Below are positions 1 through 6,915 of a stretch of DNA of 29,289 nucleotides, piece after piece. The notes under the pieces were generated by a model. That model was given only the letters and a program-made list of their open reading frames with translations. It had not been told where the DNA came from and made no database searches. How positions within the stretch are numbered: the first letter of the stretch is position 1; each line of letters opens with the position of its first letter. Origin of the DNA: JANMES01 sp038229715 (lineage in GTDB: Bacteria; Planctomycetota; Phycisphaerae; Tepidisphaerales; Tepidisphaeraceae); the NCBI GenBank assembly GCA_038229715.1, contig JBBROD010000056.1, positions 1 to 29,289 of the forward strand, written 5' to 3'. The position numbers were made by a program, and so were the translations under genes.

Positions 1-119
1 ACCGTAAAGCTTCGGTCCGCTTCCGGCATCACTCGGGAATCCATGTTTTCACCCGCTTAGCCGCAAAGTGGCAATTCCCAGCTAATGGTGTTTCAGTCGA
101 AACAAAAACACCAGAGCTA

Positions 120-146
120 TTGCTCGAATCGCTCGCCTGTTATAAA
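120..146 (+). promoter_or_regulatory. Possible sigma70-type promoter of the Rieske/cytochrome b cluster
   Basis: A TATAAA box lies at 141-146, preceded by TTGCTC at 120-125. The spacing of 15 bp is short. Transcription would start near 153 and leave a leader of about 60 nt before the ATG at 215. The rest of 1-214 shows no convincing gene; the minus-strand reading frames there are shadows of the Rieske gene. Sequence match only. Confidence 0.35.
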
Positions 147-214
147 TTTCACGATATCTTCGTGCCGGGCCGATTGGATGGAACGTAAGTCGCCCGTTTG
201 AAAGAGTTTGAATC

Positions 215-1294
215 ATGGCTGAAACCCACAAGGTCATCACCAAAGTTTGGATCGCGCCCGGCTGTATCGTGTGCGATTCTTGCGAGAACGACTGTCCTGA
301 AGTCTTCGACGTGCAGGAGCAGACGTGCCTCATTCGCCCGCCGGCAGCGGCGGAAGCGTTTTTGCGCCCGCTGACTCCGTCCATCATCATCGCGGCGGAA
401 GGCTGCCCGGTCGAAGTCATTAAGTTTGAAACGGTGGAGGTCGACGGCCCCGCACCTTGGGCGAACGAGCCGGCAGCGGGTGGCGCGGCGCCGGTAGGCG
501 CGGTTGCTTCTGCACCGGCCAAGGCAGTCGCACCCCAAGCACCGGCGGACCCGCGCTGGCAGGCGGTTTTGTCGACCACCAAAATCAGCCCGAGTCTCTC
601 GTCCGGTCTTGCGACGACGATCCGAAAGAGTCCGGAAGTCGCTGCCGGCCAGGACATCATCAAAGCCGTCTCGCTCCCGAAAGACGCCCCAGCCGACATG
701 CGGATCGCGATGCTCGCCGCCGGTGGGGCGTATCAGCCGCAACAGGCGTTCGGCGCGACGCTGCGGGCCAAGGCGTCAAAATCGTTCAAGGCGACTCGTC
801 GCGAGTTCAACTTCGCGTTGGTCGCCGCGTGGAGCGCGATGGCAATCTGCGGAGCAACGTCGCTGGCGATGTTCCAGGATTTCTTCGGGCCGAAAGTTTT
901 GAAAGAGCCGAAGAAGCTCTGGCGTGTCGGCAAGATCGCGGATTTTGCCGCGCCCGTCGACGAATCCTACAAGCGCACGCCCGCCGGCTCGGCCGGGTTC
1001 TGGCTGGTTAACCTCCAGCCGAACGAAGAACGCCTCGTGGCGCTCAGCACTATCTGCACGCACTTGGGCTGCATCCCGGCGTGGCTGTCGGGTGATGCGA
1101 AATTCAAGTGCCCTTGCCACGGCTCGGGTTACTACGTCAACGGCGTGAACTTTGAAGGCCCGACCCCGCGCCCGCTCGAACGGTTCGCGATTTTCAAAGA
1201 CGCCGACGGTTTCATCAATGTCGACCAGAGCAAAGTCTACCGCTCGGAACTCGGCCAGTGGGATGATCCAGAAAGCTTTATTGGATTGAGCTAG
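215..1294 (+). CDS. Rieske 2Fe-2S protein with N-terminal ferredoxin domain
   Basis: Electron-transfer subunit of a membrane quinol oxidoreductase (bc1/b6f-like), 359 aa. Residues 12-75 form a mono-cluster ferredoxin-like domain with C17-x2-C20-x2-C23-x3-C27-P and a later C64-P65, enough for one 4Fe-4S or 3Fe-4S cluster. An Ala/Pro-rich linker follows, then a hydrophobic segment around 197-222 that probably anchors the protein in the membrane. The C-terminal Rieske fold has CTHLGC (C281, H283, C286) and CPCHG (C299, C301, H302), the complete ligand and disulfide set. A Rieske protein with an N-terminal ferredoxin is longer than ordinary ones (about 180-200 aa) and suggests an extra redox step. 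The ATG at 215 follows a weak AAAGAG. It is first in a run with the cytochrome b genes at 1384 and 2577. Confidence 0.93.
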   Translation: MAETHKVITKVWIAPGCIVCDSCENDCPEVFDVQEQTCLIRPPAAAEAFLRPLTPSIIIAAEGCPVEVIKFETVEVDGPAPWANEPAAGGAAPVGAVASAPAKAVAPQAPADPRWQAVLSTTKISPSLSSGLATTIRKSPEVAAGQDIIKAVSLPKDAPADMRIAMLAAGGAYQPQQAFGATLRAKASKSFKATRREFNFALVAAWSAMAICGATSLAMFQDFFGPKVLKEPKKLWRVGKIADFAAPVDESYKRTPAGSAGFWLVNLQPNEERLVALSTICTHLGCIPAWLSGDAKFKCPCHGSGYYVNGVNFEGPTPRPLERFAIFKDADGFINVDQSKVYRSELGQWDDPESFIGLS

Positions 1295-1297
1295 GAG

Positions 1298-1374
1298 ATT
1301 TTCAATTTGCGATTTGCAATTTGCAATCGAACGCTAAGCCTTCGATTGCAAATTGCAAATCGCAAATTGAAAAT
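1298..1374. repeat. Perfect 34-bp inverted repeat, 9-nt loop (family A)
   Basis: The arms 1298-1331 and 1341-1374 are exact reverse complements around the loop CGCTAAGCC. They are built from the short unit ATTTGCAATTTGCAAT. The element fills almost the whole gap between the Rieske and cytochrome b genes and would make a very stable hairpin in a shared transcript. A diverged copy is at 10244-10331. It has no ORF and no terminator T-run. Confidence 0.95.
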
Positions 1375-1383
1375 AAATAACGA

Positions 1384-2175
1384 ATGAGTCTTTTCGACGC
1401 GACCTTCAACTACGTCCGCAACTCGCAGATCTGGAACTCGATCTTCCGCCACGGCGTGCCGCGGGATCGCCGCACGCGCGTGATGGCGATCATGAGCAAC
1501 GTGTTCCTGCACCTGCACCCGGTGGCGGTCCGCAAGAGCGGCATCCGCCTGAGCTTCACCTGGTGCATGGGCGGGCTGACGTTCTTCCTGTTCCTCGCAG
1601 AAGTTGTCAGCGGCGTGCTGCTGATGTTCTACTACCGCCCGGTTGTGGAATACGCTTACCAGGACATTCAAGATCTGCGAGCCCACGTGACGATGGGCAT
1701 CCTGCGTGAAATCCACCGCTGGGGCGCTCACGCGATGATCATCGCGATCTGGCTGCACATGATGCGGGTATTCCTCACCGGTTCGTACAAGCCGCCGCGC
1801 GAGTTTAACTGGGGTGTCGGCGTCATCCTGCTGGTGCTGACGATGCTGTTGTCGTTCACGGGCTACTTACTGCCGTGGGATCAGCTGGCGATATGGGCTA
1901 TCGCGGTGGGATCGAACATGGCCAAAGCCACGCCGCTCGTCGGGTCCGGCGGACCGTTCAGTAACTTCATGGTTTTTCCGGGGATCGATGTGCCCATGAT
2001 CCATGCCGGATCCGACGCACGCTTCTTCCTGCTGGCCGGCACGTTTGTGGGTGAAAACGCGTTGCTGCGATTCTATGTGCTGCACTGCGTCTTTATCCCG
2101 GTGATTGTCAGTGTGCTGATCGCCATCCACTTCTGGCGCATCCGCAAAGACGGCGGGATCAGCGGGCCGCTGTAA
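1384..2175 (+). CDS. Cytochrome b6-like subunit (cytochrome b N-terminal half)
   Basis: Di-heme membrane subunit that oxidises quinol and passes electrons across the membrane, 263 aa with about four transmembrane helices. The heme ligand pairs are visible: H111 and H125 (motif IHRW...LH, spacing 14) and H234 and H249 (spacing 15). The 15-residue spacing of the second pair and the C-terminal GGISGPL are typical of cytochrome b6 rather than mitochondrial-type cytochrome b. GYLLPWDQ is the conserved helix C region. The ATG at 1384 follows the repeat element directly, with no obvious Shine-Dalgarno sequence. The partner half of cytochrome b is at 2577-3719, separated by a small unrelated ORF. Confidence 0.95.
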   Translation: MSLFDATFNYVRNSQIWNSIFRHGVPRDRRTRVMAIMSNVFLHLHPVAVRKSGIRLSFTWCMGGLTFFLFLAEVVSGVLLMFYYRPVVEYAYQDIQDLRAHVTMGILREIHRWGAHAMIIAIWLHMMRVFLTGSYKPPREFNWGVGVILLVLTMLLSFTGYLLPWDQLAIWAIAVGSNMAKATPLVGSGGPFSNFMVFPGIDVPMIHAGSDARFFLLAGTFVGENALLRFYVLHCVFIPVIVSVLIAIHFWRIRKDGGISGPL

Positions 2176-2192
2176 GGGAAAGGGGATGGGTT

Positions 2193-2537
2193 ATGGCAAA
2201 AACTGCTCGAGTGATTGCGAAAGTAGCCGGTGGGGCGGCTGTTGAAAGTACCATTGCCGCACTTATGCCGGCCCTTTTTCAGCGGCTCGATCGAATCGAC
2301 CAGCGACTGGGCGAATTAGATCGCGAAATCCATGGGCTGCGAGAACACGGCAAAGCCCAGTTTGAACAGTTGCTTTCCACGATCAATGAACTTGGGCAAC
2401 GAATCGCGAAAGTAGAAGGCAAGATCGACTATTTTATGGAAACGTCGTCCCAACAGACCGCACGAATGGATCAGTGGGTGGAGCGACTTGTGAAAGTTGA
2501 AGTCAGTGCTGGTCCAAAACGGAAGAAAGCAAGCTAA
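2193..2537 (+). CDS. Small coiled-coil protein of unknown function
   Basis: This 114-aa protein is not recognised as a member of a known respiratory family. It starts with a short alanine/glycine-rich, mildly hydrophobic stretch (residues 8-30), then has heptad-like segments around 30-95 (LFQRLDRIDQRLGELDREI, LLSTINELGQRIAKVEGKI) typical of a coiled coil, and ends in a basic tail (GPKRKKAS). It lies 17 nt after the cytochrome b6-like gene and 39 nt before the subunit-IV-like gene, in the same direction, so it is probably cotranscribed. Base composition looks somewhat less GC-rich than its neighbours. It could be an assembly or structural accessory factor, or a later insertion; the sequence does not decide. 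Confidence 0.7.
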   Translation: MAKTARVIAKVAGGAAVESTIAALMPALFQRLDRIDQRLGELDREIHGLREHGKAQFEQLLSTINELGQRIAKVEGKIDYFMETSSQQTARMDQWVERLVKVEVSAGPKRKKAS

Positions 2538-2576
2538 GAGCGTCAGCGCACGCGCGACGGTTTGATAGAGGAATTC

Positions 2577-3719
2577 ATGATCTCCATTCTTGCATCAGGT
2601 TCCGGAGGAGCGTTCGATCCGCTCAAGCACTTCGTGAATCAACTCACGCAGCCGGGCATCTTTCTGACGCTCTCGACGATCGTCTTTATCCTGATGTTCG
2701 TCCTCTACAAATTCTGGACTAAGCCGGCTGTCGCGTTGATCCTATTTTTGGGATTTATCGTCTTCTACTTCGGGTCGATGGGCGATCCGAACTACCGCTC
2801 GATCGTCTCCAAGCCCGACAACGTGCCCATCACCATCATGCTCATCAGCGTGATGATCTGCATCTGGATCGGCTTCCGCCGGGCGGCGCTTAATGACACG
2901 CGTACGTCACAGGGTTTGCCGCTGCTGGAAGAAGAGAAGGACGACAAGGTATTGGTCTGGCCGGACTTGGTGTATACGGAACTGATCTGCCTCGTGCTGG
3001 CGACGGCCGGCCTGACGGTGTGGGCGATCATCTCCAAGGCCCCGCTCGAACAGCCCGCCAACCCCGGCTACGCTCCGAATCCCGCCAAGGCTCCCTGGTA
3101 CTTCCTCGGCCTGCAGGAAATGCTGGTGTATTTCGACCCGTGGATGGCCGGCGTGGTGTACCCCGGCCTGATCATCGTCGGCCTGTGCGCGATGCCGTTC
3201 ATTGACACCAACCCTAAAGGCAACGGCTACTACACCGTTAAAGAACGCCCGTTCGCCTTGGTGACCTGGCTGTTCGGCTTTTTGATTTTGTGGGTTGTGC
3301 TGATCTTCTTCGGCACGTTCCTCCGAGGGCCGAACTGGGAATTCTTCGGCCCCTACGAGTTCTGGGATACGCACAAAGCCAGCGCTCTCAACAACGTCAA
3401 TATCAGCGATGCGTTCTGGATTTACTTGAGGGGCACAGCCTTGCCCAACAAGGATACCAATCCACTGCCGATGTTGCCGCACTGGCTGGTGCGGGAATGG
3501 ATCGGCTTCCTCATGGTCGCTGGCTATCTCATGGTGCTGCCGGCGGTCCTGCGGGTGACGGTGTTAAAGAAAATGTACGAAAACATGGGCAGCATCCGCT
3601 ACAGCGTGATGGTTATCCTGCTGTTGTTCATGGCGCTGATGCCGATCAAAATGGTGCTTCGGTGGTTGTTCAACCTGAAGTATTTTATCTACCTGCCGGA
3701 GTTTAACTCGAACCTATAG
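2577..3719 (+). CDS. Cytochrome b C-terminal (subunit IV-like) membrane protein
   Basis: Second half of the split cytochrome b, 380 aa, with several transmembrane helices. The quinol-site region reads NPAKAPWYFLGLQEMLVYFD, so the classical PEWY tetrapeptide of the Qo site appears as APWY. The protein is far longer than chloroplast-type subunit IV (about 160 aa): there is one hydrophobic helix pair before and several after the core. I chose the ATG at 2577 because AGAGGA lies 4 nt upstream; a TTG at 2562 in the same frame would add five residues. It ends the plus-strand run, and a palindromic repeat separates it from the convergent murD gene. No CxxCH cytochrome c gene was seen in the window. 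Confidence 0.9.
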   Translation: MISILASGSGGAFDPLKHFVNQLTQPGIFLTLSTIVFILMFVLYKFWTKPAVALILFLGFIVFYFGSMGDPNYRSIVSKPDNVPITIMLISVMICIWIGFRRAALNDTRTSQGLPLLEEEKDDKVLVWPDLVYTELICLVLATAGLTVWAIISKAPLEQPANPGYAPNPAKAPWYFLGLQEMLVYFDPWMAGVVYPGLIIVGLCAMPFIDTNPKGNGYYTVKERPFALVTWLFGFLILWVVLIFFGTFLRGPNWEFFGPYEFWDTHKASALNNVNISDAFWIYLRGTALPNKDTNPLPMLPHWLVREWIGFLMVAGYLMVLPAVLRVTVLKKMYENMGSIRYSVMVILLLFMALMPIKMVLRWLFNLKYFIYLPEFNSNL

Positions 3720-3729
3720 GCAGGAATTT

Positions 3730-3812
3730 TAGCCGCAGATCAACGCAGATGAACGCAGATCAAACCAATTGCTTGGCTCTGATCTGCGTTCATCTGCGTT
3801 GATCCGCGGCTA
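3730..3812. repeat. 33-bp inverted repeat (family B) overlapping the murD stop codon
   Basis: The arms 3730-3762 and 3780-3812 are reverse complements with one mismatch, built from the unit ATCAACGCAGATGAACGCAG. The outer end of the right arm contains the murD stop codon (minus-strand TAG at 3810-3812). It sits between two convergent genes, so it may act as a bidirectional transcript end, although there is no clean T-run. Confidence 0.93.
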
Positions 3813-5114
3813 ATTTTCTTTCGCGAGTCGGGCGAACGCTTCACCGCGTTGTTCGAAGTTGGTGAACTGGTCGTAGCTGGCGCAGCCGGTGCTCAGGAGA
3901 ACGACGTCGCCGCTCTGAGCGATCTCCCGCGCGACCTTCGTGGCGCGGTCCAGCGTTTCGCACAGCTCCACGCGGGCGGTGCGACCGTTCGCGGCGAGTG
4001 TTTTTTCCGCGAGCGCCGCCCCCAGCGATCCAATGCACAGGACGGCCTTAGCGCGATTCGCCAGCGTCACGCACATGGGCGTCATGTCCAGTTTCTTGTC
4101 CGATCCGCCAATGATTTGAATTACGTGTCCCGGCTCAAACGCCGCGCAGGCGACGACCGCCGCCTCAGGGATGGTGGCGATCGAGTCGTTGTAGAATCGC
4201 ACGCCGCCGGCCTCGTGGACCAACTGCAGCCGATGCGGCAGCCCGCCAAAGTCGCGCACCGCGGCTTGGGCCGCTTCCCGGCTGACCCCCAAGGCCGCAG
4301 CCGCCAGAAACGCCGACTGTGCGTTCAGTTGATTGTGCTCGCCGGGCAATAGAGGCAGGTCGAACCGTTGGCCAAGGTCTGGACTATACCGATGCACGAT
4401 AGCCTTCGTAGCGGCGGCGAATTGGTCGGCGATCGACCCGTCGGGCAGAAACGCAAAGTCTTCCGGCGTTTGATGGCGGACGAGGTTGATCTTCGCGTCG
4501 ATGTACGCCTCGGTCGTTCCGTGCCATTCGGTGTGATCGATCGACAGAAATGTCACCAGTGCAATCCGCGGCGACCAGCTCATCGGCCGCAGGTATTCCA
4601 GCATGTAACTACTCAGTTCCAGCAGCACAACGTGCTCAGGCTCGATCGCGCGCAGATCGGCCAGCAGCGATTTGCCGATATTCCCGCCGACCCAGGTTTT
4701 GTGTGTAGTTTCCAGCATCCGTCCGAGCAGGGCGGTGGTGGTAGACTTCCCCTTTGTGCCCGTAACGCCGATGATCCGCCGCGCGCGGCAGCGCTCGAGG
4801 AACAGCCGAATCTCGGTCGTCACCGGTACACCCGCCGCCCGTGCGGCAGCGAGGTATTCGCTCGTCGGCTTCACCGCCGGTGAAGTCACGACCAAATCTG
4901 TGTTGGTAAAATCGGAGATTCGATGCTCACCCAGCCGAAATTCAATCGGCAGACCGGCGAGTTGCTCGACGGAGTGCGCAAGCCTCGCAGCCGACCCGAG
5001 ATCGGTCACTAGGACTTTGGCGCCCTGCTCGACCAGCCATTTCGCGACCGCGATCCCGCCGCCGAAATGCCCGAGTCCCGCGACGGTCGCGCGTTTACCT
5101 CTTAGATCATCCAT
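3810..5114 (-). CDS. murD: UDP-N-acetylmuramoylalanine--D-glutamate ligase MurD
   Basis: Cytoplasmic peptidoglycan precursor enzyme that adds D-glutamate to UDP-MurNAc-L-Ala using ATP; 434 aa, normal for the family. The N-terminal Rossmann-like domain binds the UDP substrate (VAGLGHFGGG, residues 11-20). The central ligase domain has the P-loop GTKGKSTT (119-126) and the conserved LLELSSYMLE. The C-terminal domain has YNDSIATIP and LLSTGCASYDQF, characteristic of MurD. I chose the ATG at 5114, giving MDDLRGK, because the upstream reading frame (to 5159) overlaps the toxin gene. The chosen start overlaps the toxin stop by 8 nt, so translation is probably coupled. Other mur/fts genes are absent from the window. 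Confidence 0.95.
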   Translation of the reverse strand: MDDLRGKRATVAGLGHFGGGIAVAKWLVEQGAKVLVTDLGSAARLAHSVEQLAGLPIEFRLGEHRISDFTNTDLVVTSPAVKPTSEYLAAARAAGVPVTTEIRLFLERCRARRIIGVTGTKGKSTTTALLGRMLETTHKTWVGGNIGKSLLADLRAIEPEHVVLLELSSYMLEYLRPMSWSPRIALVTFLSIDHTEWHGTTEAYIDAKINLVRHQTPEDFAFLPDGSIADQFAAATKAIVHRYSPDLGQRFDLPLLPGEHNQLNAQSAFLAAAALGVSREAAQAAVRDFGGLPHRLQLVHEAGGVRFYNDSIATIPEAAVVACAAFEPGHVIQIIGGSDKKLDMTPMCVTLANRAKAVLCIGSLGAALAEKTLAANGRTARVELCETLDRATKVAREIAQSGDVVLLSTGCASYDQFTNFEQRGEAFARLAKEN

Positions 5115-5439
5115 GATCGCTTTCGAGTTCTTCAATTGACAGACGCAATCTCGCTCCATGCCTCACATGCAAGATTCGGACTTGACGGCCTCTAATCACA
5201 AACAAGATTCGATACCGCCCATTCCTGCGTCCGTAGAGCAACTGGTGAATGGCTTTGTTGAATGACGCACTTTCCGGAGCCTTGCCGCAACGTTTCGGCA
5301 ATTCCGAGAGAGATTGTATAGCGTTTTCGAGTCCGGTCAGCCACCGCCTGGAGTGCATTTCTGAAAACGAGAGAATATAGGTGTATGTCGCTTCGATATC
5401 TCGTTGCGCAGGAGGCTGAATGATGACTTCGTAGCTCAT
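5107..5439 (-). CDS. ParE/RelE-family type II toxin
   Basis: 110-aa protein with the RelE/ParE layout: N-terminal beta strand and helices (PPAQRDIEATYTYI), a middle helix (AIQSLSELPKRCGKA), then IHQLLYGRRNGRYRILFVI and the C-terminal strand VRILHVRHGARL. The RxxRILFxI...VxHGxR pattern is typical of ParE-like toxins acting on gyrase or mRNA; the sequence alone does not say which. Its ATG at 5439 overlaps the antitoxin stop in an ATGA, and its own stop overlaps the murD start by 8 nt. Finding a toxin directly fused by overlap to an essential cell-wall gene is unusual. Confidence 0.85.
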   Translation of the reverse strand: MSYEVIIQPPAQRDIEATYTYILSFSEMHSRRWLTGLENAIQSLSELPKRCGKAPESASFNKAIHQLLYGRRNGRYRILFVIRGRQVRILHVRHGARLRLSIEELESDHG

Positions 5440-5633
5440 CGTGGTGCAATGCGACTATATTTCTTACGTAGTTTTGGGAAAAACGTCTTTGCCGATTCAC
5501 CCTCGCCGCGATCCGCAGATTCCAGACCACGTCGAATGCTTTCGACGGCGGCGTCATAGTCCATTTTTTTCTGCATCTGTCGAACCGTCTTCTCCAAAAG
5601 GACGATTCGCTTTTCCATCGTTGATTGGGTCAT
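5436..5633 (-). CDS. Short antitoxin partner of the ParE/RelE toxin
   Basis: 65-aa protein upstream of and overlapping the toxin (ATGA). An N-terminal helix with leucine heptads (KRIVLLEKTVRQMQ) is followed by AAVESIRRGLESADRGEG and a basic end LRKKYSRIAPR. The middle and end resemble short antitoxins that pair with RelE/ParE toxins (helix, RRGLxxxxxGxG, LRxKY). No clear ribbon-helix-helix or helix-turn-helix domain is visible, so self-regulation is uncertain. The start has a good Shine-Dalgarno (AGGAG, about 6 nt upstream). It lies 46 nt after the pyrF stop, and TACAAT on the minus strand (5656-5651) in that gap may be a -10 box. Confidence 0.7.
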   Translation of the reverse strand: MTQSTMEKRIVLLEKTVRQMQKKMDYDAAVESIRRGLESADRGEGESAKTFFPKLRKKYSRIAPR

Positions 5634-5679
5634 AGATGCTCCTGCGGATATTGTATCGAGCCGGGCACTTCTATAAAGC

Positions 5680-6600
5680 CTATTGGATGACGGCCACCAA
5701 ATCCTTCTTCATCGCAATGACGGCCGCCTCGACGGATTGCTCCCACGACGAGGCGGCGAACTTCGCGTCCTTGTGGGCGTACAAGATCGACCGGCTGGCC
5801 GACACGATCGCGCCTTGGCCGTCCTTGAAGGCGGCTCGGGTCATGTCGGCGGTCGCGCCCTGCGTGCCGTAGCCTGGCAGTAGGAAGATCGACTGCGGCA
5901 GGCGTTCTCGCATCGATTGGATGGTGTGAATCTGCGTCGCACCCACCACCGCGCCCAAGCTGCTCCAGCCGCACTCGCCGAGCAGGCCGTGCGTGCCGGC
6001 GATCGGGGCCAGCTGATCGGCGATCAACTCGCTGACGGTTCGGCCGTCGGCAAGTTTCACGCCCTGCAGATGGGCCGATCCGGGATTGCTCGTGCGGACG
6101 AGGACGAACAATCCCTTGCCCGTCTGGCGGGCGACGTTCAGGAACGGCTCAAGCGTGTCCATGCCCAAGTAGGGGTTTACAGTAATCGCGTCGGGCGTCG
6201 CGCCTTCCAAATCAGCGAACGGGATCGTGTCGAGATGGGCGGCTGCGTACGCTTCGCTGGTCGAGCCGATGTCGCCTCGTTTGACGTCACCGATCACCAG
6301 TAAGCCCATTTCCTGCGCTTCGGCGATCAGGCCGTAGTAGGCTTCGACGCCTTCCCATAGATATTTTTCAAAATAAGCACTCTGAAACTTCACGATCGGT
6401 GCGTGCGGGGCCACCACGGTCAGCACCTTCATGACGAACTCATGCACCGCATCCAGCGACGAGGCTAAGTCTCGCGGGTTTGAAACCTTGGCGCGGATGG
6501 CATCGGGCATCGCATCCAGCATCGGGTCGATTCCGACGCAAATAGGAGAACCTTTGGACTTGATCGCGTGAACCAGACGGTCGGCAAACAACTCAGACAT
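5680..6600 (-). CDS. pyrF: Orotidine 5'-phosphate decarboxylase (long, type 2 form)
   Basis: Last step of UMP synthesis: decarboxylates OMP to UMP in the cytoplasm. 306 aa, as in the longer subfamily (about 270-310 aa) rather than the 230-aa form. The beta-barrel signature is present: CVGIDP (residues 21-26), VKFQ with K71, and the catalytic array DVKRGD with D105, K107 and D110. FVLVRTSNPGS and LLPGYGTQGA form the phosphate-binding end. I start at the ATG at 6600 (MSELFADRL), which matches the usual N-terminus; a GTG at 6627 would add nine residues. Upstream is a strong hairpin and a tiny basic peptide gene; downstream comes a toxin-antitoxin pair on the same strand. Confidence 0.94.
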   Translation of the reverse strand: MSELFADRLVHAIKSKGSPICVGIDPMLDAMPDAIRAKVSNPRDLASSLDAVHEFVMKVLTVVAPHAPIVKFQSAYFEKYLWEGVEAYYGLIAEAQEMGLLVIGDVKRGDIGSTSEAYAAAHLDTIPFADLEGATPDAITVNPYLGMDTLEPFLNVARQTGKGLFVLVRTSNPGSAHLQGVKLADGRTVSELIADQLAPIAGTHGLLGECGWSSLGAVVGATQIHTIQSMRERLPQSIFLLPGYGTQGATADMTRAAFKDGQGAIVSASRSILYAHKDAKFAASSWEQSVEAAVIAMKKDLVAVIQ

Positions 6601-6630
6601 GCAGGTATCCGATGGGAGATTAAGCACTTA

Positions 6631-6656
6631 GGGGTGGCGGTAAAAACCGCCACCCC
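6631..6656. promoter_or_regulatory. Perfect 11-bp hairpin between the tiny basic peptide gene and pyrF
   Basis: GGGGTGGCGGT (6631-6641) and ACCGCCACCCC (6646-6656) pair perfectly around AAAA. It is 34 nt after the stop of the small gene and about 30 nt before the pyrF ATG on the minus strand. There is no T-run on either side, so it is not a standard intrinsic terminator. It may stabilise the mRNA end or lower read-through into pyrF. Confidence 0.7.
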
Positions 6657-6690
6657 GGAGGTGCGAACAGATCGTCAAAAGACTGACCGA

Positions 6691-6765
6691 TTATCGTTTC
6701 CGTCGATCACGACGGGCTTTGCGTTTCTTGCTGCCGATCTTTCGGCGACGGCGAGGCTTGGCCAT
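6691..6765 (-). CDS. Tiny, extremely basic peptide (24 aa), ribosomal-protein-like
   Basis: A 24-aa frame that begins MAKPRRRRKIG and ends ARRDRRKR; well over half the residues are Arg or Lys. A textbook Shine-Dalgarno (AAAGGAG) lies 4-5 nt before the ATG at 6765, and the frame ends in TAA at 6691-6693. Composition and size resemble the very small RNA-binding ribosomal proteins (bTHX, bS22/AURKAIP1-like, bL37), but it does not clearly match any of them, so the product name is an inference. It heads the minus-strand run leading to pyrF and is divergent from the HPF-like gene at 6916, which would fit a ribosome-related theme. Confidence 0.65.
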   Translation of the reverse strand: MAKPRRRRKIGSKKRKARRDRRKR

Positions 6766-6821
6766 GCGACTCCTTTCCCTATGAATCAGTCGGGAAGATT
6801 ACAACACCGTAGTCGAATCGT

Positions 6822-6850
6822 AAAGACGTCCGTTTTTAATCGGCGTCTTT
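6822..6850. promoter_or_regulatory. Hairpin in the divergent intergenic region
   Basis: AAAGACG(T)CCG at 6822-6832 pairs with CGGCGTCTTT at 6841-6850: ten base pairs with one bulged T and a T-rich loop. It lies between the divergent tiny basic peptide gene and the HPF-like gene. It has no T-run after it. Function unknown. Confidence 0.4.
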
Positions 6851-6915
6851 CGCGACCCGGTACGCCGGTTGCTGTGCAGACATTCGGGAACCCCAAACCA
6901 CAGGGAGTTTGCCTA

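Noticed and set aside
3021..3706. Second-frame open stretches inside the cytochrome b genes
   Set aside because: Shadows of the membrane protein frame, without start signals or family features.
5441..5635. Plus-strand small frame opposite the antitoxin
   Set aside because: The antitoxin on the minus strand has a good ribosome site and the ATGA overlap; this frame has neither.
6568..6915. 5' extension of the HPF-like frame
   Set aside because: It runs over the pyrF start, the hairpin and the tiny basic gene on the other strand; the ATG at 6916 with GGGAG is the better start.
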